DNA of 5,580 nt from Cyanobacteriota bacterium (GTDB taxonomy: Bacteria; Cyanobacteriota; Cyanobacteriia; PCC-6307; Cyanobiaceae), in NCBI GenBank assembly GCA_947463165.1, contig CANHSW010000164.1:1-5580 (forward strand). Direction: 5' to 3'. Position numbers and translations under genes: made by a program. A model generated the notes under the pieces. That model did not search any database, was not told the DNA's origin, and saw only the letters and a list, made by a program, of their open reading frames with translations. Positions 1 to 5,580 of the stretch are shown here, one piece after another; the first letter of the stretch is position 1, and each line of letters opens with the position of its first letter.

Positions 1-852
1 CGCATCCATGTCGTTGCCATAGAGGTGCATGGCCGCCTCCAGGCGCAGGGTGTCGCGGGCGCCGAGGCCACAGGGGGCCACGCCCTCGGCTATCAGCTGC
101 TGCCAGAGGGCGATGCCGGCCTCTCGCTCCAGCAGCAGTTCAAAGCCGTCTTCCCCGGTGTAGCCGGTGCGGGCCACGAACACCTGGGCTGCCGCCGCCG
201 CCCCGCTCGCCCTGCCCGCCAGCCGCAGCTCCCGGTGGCCAAAGCGGGGCAGGTTCGCCAGGGAGACGCCGGCCAGGGCCTCCAGCCGGGATGCCGCCTG
301 GGGACCCTGCAGGGCCAGCAGCACGCCGTCGCCCTTGCGCTCGGCCACCGTGATCCCCTGGGCCTCCAGCTGGCTGCGGATCCAGGCCGTGTCCGCCTCG
401 GCACAGGCGGCATTGATCACAAGCAGCAGCTCATGGCTGTTATCCGCAGGCAAGCTGTTATTCGCAGACTGGCTGTTATTTGCAGACTGGCTGTTATTAA
501 AAGATGAGCTAGTCCAGCCGCGGTCATAGACGATCAGGTCATCGCGGACGCCGCCCTGCTCGTTGAGCAGCACCGTGTAGCAGGCCTCGCCGGGGCCGAT
601 GCGATGGAGGTCGCTGGGCACCAGCTCCTGGAGGGCATCTTTAACCGCGTCGCCGCGCAGGCTGATCACCCCCATGTGGGAGATATCGAACAGGCCGCAG
701 TCCTGGCGCACGGCCCTGTGTTCGGCCACCAGACCGGCGAACTGCAGGGCCATCTCCCAGCCCGCGAAGGGCACCATGCGCCCCCCAGCCGCCTGGGCTG
801 CCCCATGCAGGGGGGTGCGCCGCAAAACGGCTTTGCTGGGCAGGTCGGCCAT
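1..852 (-). CDS. gcvT: Aminomethyltransferase (glycine cleavage system T-protein), 3' end outside window
   Basis: T-protein takes the aminomethyl group from lipoyl H-protein, releases ammonia and passes the one-carbon unit to tetrahydrofolate; in cyanobacteria this serves photorespiratory glycine breakdown in the cytoplasm. Translating the minus strand from the ATG at 852-850 gives 284 open codons to the window edge; the family is usually about 360-375 residues, so about 80-90 C-terminal residues are missing. Family signatures seen: TPLH and FAGWEM (residues 13-34), GLFDISHMG (53-61), GGVRDDLIVY (100-109), the ARTGYTGEDGFE block near residue 225, and GLGARDTLRLEA near the end. The odd part is residues about 113-140, an Asn/Ser repeat that the family normally lacks between the DDLIVY strand and the next strand (ELLLVINA). 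No clear Shine-Dalgarno precedes the ATG, but the N-terminus fits the family. The frame stays open through the insert, so the gene looks functional. Identification is firm. Confidence 0.95.
   Translation of the reverse strand, partial: MADLPSKAVLRRTPLHGAAQAAGGRMVPFAGWEMALQFAGLVAEHRAVRQDCGLFDISHMGVISLRGDAVKDALQELVPSDLHRIGPGEACYTVLLNEQGGVRDDLIVYDRGWTSSSFNNSQSANNSQSANNSLPADNSHELLLVINAACAEADTAWIRSQLEAQGITVAERKGDGVLLALQGPQAASRLEALAGVSLANLPRFGHRELRLAGRASGAAAAAQVFVARTGYTGEDGFELLLEREAGIALWQQLIAEGVAPCGLGARDTLRLEAAMHLYGNDMDA
436..498 (-). repeat. In-frame 18-bp tandem repeat inside gcvT, about 3.5 copies
   Basis: On the minus strand the units are 498-481, 480-463 and 462-445, then a half unit at 444-436. 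The first two differ at one base; the third differs in the middle. Each encodes six residues (N-N-S-Q-S-A, N-N-S-Q-S-A, N-N-S-L-P-A, then D-N-S), covering residues 119-139. Because 18 is a multiple of three, copy number can change without breaking the frame. The codons are AT-richer (AAT, AAC, TCT) than those around them, which suggests a recent insertion or expansion into a surface loop. Confidence 0.9.
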
Positions 853-951
853 GGGGCAGGGCGCCGCGGATCGGCGGATCCTATGGAGAGCGCTTCTGAG
901 CCGGAAGTGCTGCTTTGCCCTGGCCGGGTGACAAGCAGCAAAACAGCTGCA

Positions 952-957
952 GTATTA
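952..957 (-). promoter_or_regulatory. Possible -10 element for gcvT
   Basis: On the minus strand this reads TAATAC, a good match to a sigma-70 type -10 box, about 100 bases upstream of the gcvT ATG. No good -35 box sits at the usual distance. It overlaps one arm of the 954-995 inverted repeat. This is only a motif match. Confidence 0.2.
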
Positions 958-1060
958 GGTAAGCCACCTGGTAAACAGCAGTTGACCTGCCTAATGTGCG
1001 GCTCCCCCATGACCCTGCCGAATGGCCCATCGCCCCAGCTGCCGCAGTTGCCGCCATTGC

Positions 1061-1128
1061 GCCCTGCCGAGCGGGGTCCAGCCAATCGGCGCCCTGCCGA
1101 GCGGGGTCCAGCCAATCGGCGCCCTGCC
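1061..1128. repeat. Perfect 30-bp tandem repeat, 2 copies plus 8 bases
   Basis: Units at 1061-1090 and 1091-1120 are identical, and 1121-1128 repeats the first eight bases (GCCCTGCC). The unit is GC-rich and contains CCAATCGG. The repeat is intergenic between gcvT and the next recognisable gene. Identity of the two copies points to a recent duplication. The unit is unrelated to the other 30-bp repeat at 1591-1650. Confidence 0.97.
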
Positions 1129-1177
1129 TATTAGCGGGGCCCAGGTTGGCTGTGGCGGCCGGGCGGGCTGGTGCCAG

Positions 1178-1381
1178 ATGCGTCAGCTGACCATCCCTGC
1201 CGAGCTCAGCGGCGAGCTCTGGTGTCCCCACTGGACGGCCCGGTCGCCGCGGCTACCGCTCACCAGCCAGACCACGAAAACCGCTGGTGTAGGCGTGCCG
1301 CTCGACCAGCAACTCAGCTTGAGCGGCATGTTTGAAGCCATGGAGCTGGAGCCACTCGCCGGACTGCCGCTGGCTGAATAG
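1178..1381 (+). CDS. Weak hypothetical ORF, 67 codons
   Basis: The ATG at 1178 opens a frame to TAG at 1379-1381, beginning M-R-Q-L-T-I-P-A-E-L. By my count about three quarters of the third codon positions are G or C, and the codons (CTC, GAG, GCC, ACC) resemble those of the real genes nearby, so it may be a small gene or a relic. Against it: no Shine-Dalgarno before the ATG, no family I recognise, and no membrane segment or metal motif. The same frame is open further upstream to an ATG at 1022, but that extension runs through the tandem repeat and is unconvincing. Confidence 0.2.
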   Translation: MRQLTIPAELSGELWCPHWTARSPRLPLTSQTTKTAGVGVPLDQQLSLSGMFEAMELEPLAGLPLAE

Positions 1382-1429
1382 GGGGCGCCGAATCTGGGGC
1401 GCTGGCTAGATGGGCTGAGGATCCCTGGG

Positions 1430-1457
1430 CTGACTGCACTCTTCTGACTGCACTATT
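1430..1457. repeat. 14-bp tandem repeat, 2 copies
   Basis: Units at 1430-1443 and 1444-1457 match at 13 of 14 positions (CTGACTGCACTCTT and CTGACTGCACTATT). The repeat is intergenic. Confidence 0.9.
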
Positions 1458-1590
1458 TACCTTCTCCTGCTGCGACCCTGCCGTTAGCATTGGCTGCGGC
1501 TGGAGTCCTCCAGAGCTTGTCTTGATAATGTTGCTCCAGATACCGCTTTACCAGCCAATGGTTTGGTAGGCGATTTTGCCGGCCGGTTTT

Positions 1591-1650
1591 GACGGCTTGC
1601 CTTTTCCCGTGGATCAGTTTGGCGGCTTGCCTTTCCCCATGGACCAGTTT
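1591..1650. repeat. Imperfect 30-bp tandem repeat, 2 copies
   Basis: Units at 1591-1620 and 1621-1650 share most positions: both read G-CGGCTTGCC near the start and end with GGAC/TCAGTTT. Weaker resemblance continues on both sides (about 1575-1590 and 1651-1665), so it may be the core of an older, larger array. It is more diverged than the perfect 30-bp repeat at 1061. Confidence 0.85.
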
Positions 1651-1792
1651 GCTGGCTGTTTGCCCTCGATGCCTGAGCTGGGTGGCAGAAAAGCGCAATA
1701 ACGGCCGCTGCTTTCCTTGAGTGCAGATTTGATTTACCTAAACAGCTTCCCCTAGGCCCCTCTAGGCGCTGTAATGGTTCATCTACCAGTTC

Positions 1793-1800
1793 AGGGGAGG
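1793..1800 (+). promoter_or_regulatory. Purine-rich ribosome binding site before the CNBD gene
   Basis: AGGGGAGG is the strongest Shine-Dalgarno-like run in the window. It overlaps a GTG at 1800 but is 8 bases from a TTG at 1809, so it favours the TTG as the true start. Confidence 0.45.
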
Positions 1801-2240
1801 TGAGGGGATTGCTCAGAAACGCCACTGCTGTGACAGCCAGGGCTGCCCAGTCGATCGCCGGTCTTAGCCCGCTTGAGTTGATGGCCTCCCAGGTGGACTG
1901 CGAGGTGATGACCTTGCCCACCGGCGCCAGGGTATTCAGTCGCGGCGGAGCTGCTGATGCCATCCATGCCGTGCGGCGCGGCATCGTCGAGGTGATTGGT
2001 GAGCGCTCCGAGCGGCTCTGCTACAGGCCCGGAGAGTTGTTCAGCTACCAGGACATCCTCTGGCGAGAGGATGTCTACCGTACCGAGGCGGTGGCCCGCA
2101 CCCCGGTGGAGGTAGTTCGGCTAGACCGCTTGCGCTTCCTCAACCTGCTGCACAATCACCCCACCCTGGCCATCCTGCTGATCAGTCAGCAGCACGAGCG
2201 CCTGCGGGAGCAGCGCACCAGTGGCACCTGCTGCTATTAG
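1800..2240 (+). CDS. Stand-alone cyclic-nucleotide-binding-like domain protein (no HTH)
   Basis: Read from GTG 1800 this is 146 residues. The pattern fits the Crp/Fnr-type beta-barrel domain: LPTGARVFSRGGAADAIHAV (39-58), RRGIVEV (59-65), RPGELF (76-81), RTEAVARTPVEVVRLDRLRF (94-113), then a helix ending in HERLREQ (132-138). The protein stops after that helix, where full regulators of about 200-230 residues carry a helix-turn-helix, so DNA binding is not expected. In the phosphate-binding cassette, the Gly-Glu pair of E. coli CRP (FIGELGLF) aligns with Ser82-Tyr83, while Arg-Thr (94-95) keeps the Arg-Ser position, so cAMP binding may be lost. The start is uncertain: GTG 1800, TTG 1809 (best spacing to AGGGGAGG) or ATG 1881. 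Codon use in the first 25 codons is poorer than in the rest. It converges on speB with a 38-bp gap. A role as a small sensor or partner protein is a guess. Confidence 0.75.
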   Translation: MRGLLRNATAVTARAAQSIAGLSPLELMASQVDCEVMTLPTGARVFSRGGAADAIHAVRRGIVEVIGERSERLCYRPGELFSYQDILWREDVYRTEAVARTPVEVVRLDRLRFLNLLHNHPTLAILLISQQHERLREQRTSGTCCY

Positions 2241-2268
2241 CCAACTGGCTAGCTCGGCTCGTCATTCG

Positions 2269-2296
2269 TAGCTGGCCATTAGCAGCTGGCCATTAA
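2269..2296. repeat. 14-bp tandem repeat across the speB stop codon
   Basis: Units at 2269-2282 and 2283-2296 match at 12 of 14 positions and share AGCTGGCCATTA. The speB stop (TAA, 2281-2279) lies inside the first unit. Since 14 is not a multiple of three, removing one unit would change the SpeB C-terminus from M-A-S-C to M-A-S-Y-E, with the stop moved to a TGA further on. Confidence 0.9.
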
Positions 2297-3148
2297 CAGC
2301 AGCAGACTGCGCACCACCTTGGCTGCCAGCACGCTGCTCACCCCGCTGGGGTCCAGCTGCGGAGCCAGCTCCACCACGTCGGCGGCCACCAGCTGGTGGT
2401 GGCGCAGTTCCTCCACCAGGGCGGCGAAGTGGCTCCAGAGGAAGCCGCCCGGCTCTGGCGTGCCGGTGCCGGGCAGCACGGCCGGATCGAACCAGTCCAG
2501 ATCCACGGTGAGATAGAGCGGTTGGCCGCGCAGGGGCGCCAGGGTTTCCGTGAGCCGCTCGATCGTCACCAGCCGTTGCTGGCTGCGCAGCTCGGCGAAT
2601 TCCTGGCGGGTGCCGCTGCGAATCGCCAGTTGCAGCAGCTTGCCGCTGGGCAACACCTCCAGGCAGCGGCGCATGGCGCAGGCGTGGCTGTGCTGGTTGC
2701 CCAGCCACTCGTGCCGCAGGTCGGCGTGGGCATCGAGCTGCAGCAGCACCAGCTCTGGATGGCGGGCGGCCACGGCGGCCACGGCCCCGGAGCTGATCGA
2801 GTGTTCACCGCCCAACATCAGCGGCTTGAGCCCCAGGGCCAGCACCTGGTCGGTGGCCTGGCGCACCGCCGCCACCACCGGCTCGGGGGCGCCGAAGGGA
2901 ATGGCCACGGCCCCCAGATCGGCGAAGGCCAATTCCTCCAGGTCGGCATCGAGTTGGGGGCAGTAGCTCTCCAGCCCGCCGCTCACCTCCCGGATCGCCG
3001 CTGGCCCGAAGCGGGTGCCGGGCCGAAAGGAGGTGGTGCCGTCGTAGGGCACCCCAAACAGGCCCACCCGGCAGCCGCTGGGATCGCGGCGACTGGCCAT
3101 GTAGATGGCACCGTCGGTTTCGAAGCAGGAGAGATCGGCTTGGCTCAA
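2279..3148 (-). CDS. speB: Agmatinase-family ureohydrolase
   Basis: Likely hydrolyses agmatine to putrescine and urea in the cytoplasm, using a two-metal (Mn-type) centre. The 289-residue frame has every arginase-superfamily motif: GGEHS (113-117, metal His116), DAHAD (139-143, ligands Asp139, His141, Asp143), and DLDWFDP with PGTGTPEPGG (216-235, ligands Asp216 and Asp218). VVELAP near 265 matches the usual substrate-side Glu segment. Length is normal for the family. The start is the TTG at 3148-3146: there is no upstream ATG in frame, and the ATG at residue 17 would cut into a stretch (F-x-x-D-G-A-I-Y-M) that I recall as conserved in cyanobacterial homologues. No clear Shine-Dalgarno. It lies 63 bases downstream of speE in the same direction and in the same frame, so co-transcription is likely. 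Caution: some cyanobacterial members of this family (Synechocystis Sll1077) hydrolyse guanidine; position next to speE favours agmatine. Its last residues are set by a tandem repeat. Confidence 0.9.
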   Translation of the reverse strand: MSQADLSCFETDGAIYMASRRDPSGCRVGLFGVPYDGTTSFRPGTRFGPAAIREVSGGLESYCPQLDADLEELAFADLGAVAIPFGAPEPVVAAVRQATDQVLALGLKPLMLGGEHSISSGAVAAVAARHPELVLLQLDAHADLRHEWLGNQHSHACAMRRCLEVLPSGKLLQLAIRSGTRQEFAELRSQQRLVTIERLTETLAPLRGQPLYLTVDLDWFDPAVLPGTGTPEPGGFLWSHFAALVEELRHHQLVAADVVELAPQLDPSGVSSVLAAKVVRSLLLLMASC

Positions 3149-3185
3149 GGGCTGGATCGGTAGGAGAAAGCCGGGCTGGCTGGGG

Positions 3186-4209
<1,024 letters not shown>

Positions 4210-5019
4210 TTGGCACCAAAGCCCGCCAATTTGTCGCCCACAGCTTTGTCGCCGCGCCTGGGACGACGGGCCTGGCTGCGGCTGGCGGCCCTGCTGGGGG
4301 GCGGGCTGGCCCTGGGGGCTGGTGGGGCGCCGGCCTGGGCGGAGAGCCCCGACCAGCTGCTGCAGCGCCGCCTGGGGGTCTGTGCGCCCCTGGCCGATCC
4401 GCTGCAGGAATTGCTGCGTCGCAACCGCGAGTTCGCCGCTGTTTGGCAGCGGGCGGCGGCGAGCGGCGATCCGAGCCAGCGGGCGGCGCTGCTGTTGGCG
4501 CAATCGCCGCTGCGCTGTCAGGTGGGGGCCGAGGATCTGGCCCTGGGCCAGCAGCCCTGGGCGGCGCTGCTCTGCTGCGCCGATTCGCGGCTGGCGCCGG
4601 AGTGGCTGTTTGCCGCCGGGGCCGGCGAACTGTTCCAGGTGCGCAGCGCCGGCAACACCGCCTTCCCTGCTGGTGTGGCTTCATTGGAGTACGCCGTGGC
4701 CGAGTTGCGGGTGCCGCTGATCCTGGTGCTGGGCCATAGCGGCTGCGGGGCGGTGCGGGCGGCCCTGGGCGACGGTCCGCTGACGCCCCTGCTGGAGCAG
4801 CTGGTGCTGCCAATCCGCCAGTCCCTGCCCCCTGCCCCCTGGCCTGCCCCCTGGGCTGGGGTTGAGGGGCTGGAACGGGCGGTGCAGGCCAATGCCCGCG
4901 CCGCCGCCGCCGCCCTGCCGCAGAGCAGCCAGCTGCTGGCCCAGGCGCTGGCTGAGGGCCGGCTGCGCATTCAGCCCGCCTACCTGGACATCGGCAGCGG
5001 CCTGGTGAGCCTGCTCTAG
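4210..5019 (+). CDS. Beta-type carbonic anhydrase with twin-arginine signal peptide
   Basis: Interconverts CO2 and bicarbonate at a zinc site. The 269-residue frame from TTG 4210 starts with an export signal: LGRRAWLRLAALL (17-29) is a twin-arginine (Tat) motif with a hydrophobic core, and APAWA-ES (40-46) is a good signal peptidase site, so the mature enzyme would begin near Glu45 in the periplasm or lumen. The beta-family zinc motif is complete: C-A-D-S-R (Cys123, Asp125, Arg127) and H-S-G-C-G (His176, Cys179), with RSAGN (145-149) and LEYAVAEL between. It is therefore not the carboxysomal CsoSCA and not an alpha or gamma type. The start is unclear: TTG 4210, 4231 and 4246 all keep the signal, none has a Shine-Dalgarno, and a stop at 4177 bounds the frame. 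A proline/tryptophan stretch (residues 206-215) comes from repeated CTGCCCC units. Inferred role: supplying or recapturing inorganic carbon outside the cytoplasm. Stop TAG overlaps the arfB ribosome binding site. Confidence 0.9.
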   Translation: MAPKPANLSPTALSPRLGRRAWLRLAALLGGGLALGAGGAPAWAESPDQLLQRRLGVCAPLADPLQELLRRNREFAAVWQRAAASGDPSQRAALLLAQSPLRCQVGAEDLALGQQPWAALLCCADSRLAPEWLFAAGAGELFQVRSAGNTAFPAGVASLEYAVAELRVPLILVLGHSGCGAVRAALGDGPLTPLLEQLVLPIRQSLPPAPWPAPWAGVEGLERAVQANARAAAAALPQSSQLLAQALAEGRLRIQPAYLDIGSGLVSLL

Positions 5020-5022
5020 GAG
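5018..5022 (+). promoter_or_regulatory. arfB ribosome binding site overlapping the upstream stop
   Basis: AGGAG lies six bases before the arfB ATG and shares two bases with the TAG stop of the carbonic anhydrase gene (5017-5019). This placement suggests that ribosomes finishing the first gene help start the second. Confidence 0.75.
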
Positions 5023-5028
5023 ATTTCC

Positions 5029-5463
5029 ATGACCGCCCCGGACCTGCCGATCGACGAGCGCTGGTGGATTCCAGCCGGGGAGCTGGGCTGGCGCTTCTCG
5101 CGGGCCTCGGGCCCCGGCGGCCAGGGGGTGAACACCACCGATTCGCGGGTGGAACTGGTCTTCGATCTGAGCGCCACGGCGGCATTGCCCGAGCACCTGC
5201 GGCAGCGGGCCCTGGCGCGGCTGGCCGAACGGCTGGTGGATGGGGTGCTGGTGGTGGTGGCCGCCGAGCACCGCTCCCAGTGGTTGAACCGCCAGGCGGC
5301 TCAGCAGCGGCTGGTGCAGCTACTGCGCGCCGCGATCAAACCGCCGCCGCCACCCCGTCGCGCCACCAAACCCACCAGGGGCTCGGTGGAGCGAAGGCTC
5401 ACGGCCAAGCGTCGCCGCGGCGGCATTAAGGAGCAGCGGCGACAGAGGTCCGAAGAGGGATAG
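5029..5463 (+). CDS. arfB: Peptidyl-tRNA hydrolase ArfB (ribosome rescue, YaeJ/ICT1 family)
   Basis: Frees ribosomes stalled at mRNA ends by hydrolysing the peptidyl-tRNA. The 144-residue product matches the family length (E. coli about 140). The GGQ catalytic loop is at residues 30-32 in SGPGGQGVNTTDSRVEL, close to its place in E. coli YaeJ. HRSQWLNRQAA follows near 84-94, matching the family's RSQ-x-LNR-x-A block. The basic C-terminal tail, which in the family enters the empty mRNA channel, has PTRGSVERRLTAKRRRGG and ends in Arg/Lys/Gln-rich residues. There is no codon-recognition domain, so it is not a full release factor. A run of five prolines (PPPPP) lies in the linker before the tail. 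ATG 5029 is supported by AGGAG six bases upstream and a nine-base gap to the carbonic anhydrase stop, so the two genes are probably one transcript. Functional link between the two is not evident. Confidence 0.92.
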   Translation: MTAPDLPIDERWWIPAGELGWRFSRASGPGGQGVNTTDSRVELVFDLSATAALPEHLRQRALARLAERLVDGVLVVVAAEHRSQWLNRQAAQQRLVQLLRAAIKPPPPPRRATKPTRGSVERRLTAKRRRGGIKEQRRQRSEEG

Positions 5464-5481
5464 ATAGGGCCGAGGCGCACC

Positions 5482-5512
5482 CTAATCAATCGTTAGTCTT
5501 TCTTTCTTTTGT
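5482..5512 (+). terminator. Possible weak terminator after arfB
   Basis: CTAAT (5482-5486) and GTTAG (5492-5496) can form a short stem with one G-U pair, followed at once by a T-rich run (TCTTTCTTTCTTTT). Just upstream, TAGGG (5465-5469) can pair with CCCTA (5480-5484) as a competing stem. Both stems are weak. The T-rich position downstream of arfB and before a convergent frame makes a terminator plausible. Confidence 0.35.
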
Positions 5513-5529
5513 TTCTGATTCTTTTTATT

Positions 5530-5580
5530 CTATTCCGCGCTATTTTTGGAGGCTTTTTCCGCCCGAATCGCGGCCTTGGC
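5530..5580 (-). CDS. Possible C-terminal end of a minus-strand gene, mostly outside window
   Basis: Reading the minus strand from the window edge gives 16 open codons (A-K-A-A-I-R-A-E-K-A-S-K-N-S-A-E), then TAG at 5532-5530. The Ala/Lys/Glu-rich content and the drop in GC right after the stop are what the end of a real gene would look like, convergent with arfB. Sixteen codons are too few to name a product or exclude chance. Confidence 0.3.
   Translation of the reverse strand, partial: AKAAIRAEKASKNSAE

Larger units (their letters stand above)
853..1177. other. Spacer upstream of gcvT, no supported gene
   Basis: This stretch is open in several frames on both strands, but none gives a recognisable protein, and the openness partly comes from the 30-bp repeat, which is a multiple of three. 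It should contain the gcvT promoter and leader. An imperfect inverted repeat pairs 954-961 (ATTAGGTA) with 988-995 (TGCCTAAT), with a 26-base loop. I looked for a glycine riboswitch ahead of gcvT and did not find its conserved core on the minus strand. Confidence 0.6.
1382..1799. other. Spacer upstream of the CNBD gene, lower GC, no supported gene
   Basis: GC content falls visibly here compared with the neighbouring genes. The stretch holds a 14-bp tandem repeat, a degenerate 30-bp tandem repeat and a short inverted repeat (CCTAG at 1751-1755, CTAGG at 1762-1766). A minus-strand frame at 1453-1698 (81 codons) is open, but its middle is just the translated 30-bp repeat and it resembles nothing I know. 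The promoter of the CNBD gene should lie near 1700-1780, but I see no convincing box pair. Confidence 0.55.

Noticed and set aside
853..1020. Glycine riboswitch ahead of gcvT
   Set aside because: The minus-strand leader lacks the conserved riboswitch core. A GGAGAG near 894 is on the plus strand, facing away from gcvT, and lacks the rest of the motif.
1061..1128. CRISPR array
   Set aside because: The 30-bp units are directly adjacent with no spacers between them.
881..1231. 116-codon minus-strand frame upstream of gcvT with two copies of a Q-G-A-D-W-L-D-P-A-R peptide
   Set aside because: The peptide repeat is just the 30-bp DNA repeat translated. The start is GTG with no ribosome binding site and the rest matches no known protein.
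1453..1698. 81-codon minus-strand frame with K-L-x-H-G-x-R-Q-A repeats
   Set aside because: Its repeats come from the imperfect 30-bp DNA repeat, its codon use is unlike the nearby genes, and no family is recognisable.
1824..1850. CRP operator near TGTGAC in the start of the CNBD gene
   Set aside because: There is no TCACA half-site at the required distance, and the motif lies inside the reading frame.
2396..3163. Long plus-strand frame opposite speB (255 codons)
   Set aside because: It is the antisense shadow of speB in GC-rich DNA; only the minus strand has the metal-binding motifs.

Overview
The window is GC-rich (roughly two thirds by eye, lower in two spacers). It reads as the chromosome of a picocyanobacterium of the Synechococcus/Cyanobium group. 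From memory, neighbouring speE, speB and gcvT genes are typical of marine and brackish alpha-cyanobacteria, and the exported beta-carbonic anhydrase and missing-HTH cyclic-nucleotide-domain protein would fit. No database search was possible, so the taxon is an inference.

Layout from left to right. (1) Positions 1-852, minus strand: gcvT (glycine cleavage T-protein), with its 3' end outside the window and an unusual in-frame Asn/Ser repeat insert. (2) Positions 853-1799: about 950 bp with no gene I can support. It holds two different 30-bp tandem repeats, a 14-bp tandem repeat and one weak short reading frame. (3) Positions 1800-2240, plus strand: a stand-alone cyclic-nucleotide-binding-like domain protein without a DNA-binding domain. 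(4) Positions 2279-3148 and 3212-4102, minus strand: speB (agmatinase family) and speE (spermidine synthase), probably one unit transcribed speE to speB. (5) Positions 4210-5019 and 5029-5463, plus strand and divergent from speE: a Tat-signal beta-carbonic anhydrase followed at once by arfB (ribosome rescue hydrolase), whose ribosome binding site overlaps the upstream stop codon. (6) Positions 5464-5580: a pyrimidine-rich convergent spacer and a possible last 16 codons of a minus-strand gene.

How the genes fit together. SpeB would make putrescine from agmatine, and SpeE would turn putrescine into spermidine, so the pair is the end of the arginine-derived polyamine route. GcvT belongs to glycine breakdown and one-carbon metabolism (photorespiration). 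The carbonic anhydrase would act outside the cytoplasm on CO2/bicarbonate. ArfB frees stalled ribosomes, and its coupling to the carbonic anhydrase looks like chance or simple co-transcription.

The most striking feature is not a gene. At least five separate short tandem duplications (units of 14, 18 and 30 bp, each with a different sequence) lie between about 430 and 3221. They sit in spacers, across the stop codons of speB and speE, and inside gcvT. I saw no recognisable defence system, mobile element, CRISPR array, tRNA or rRNA.
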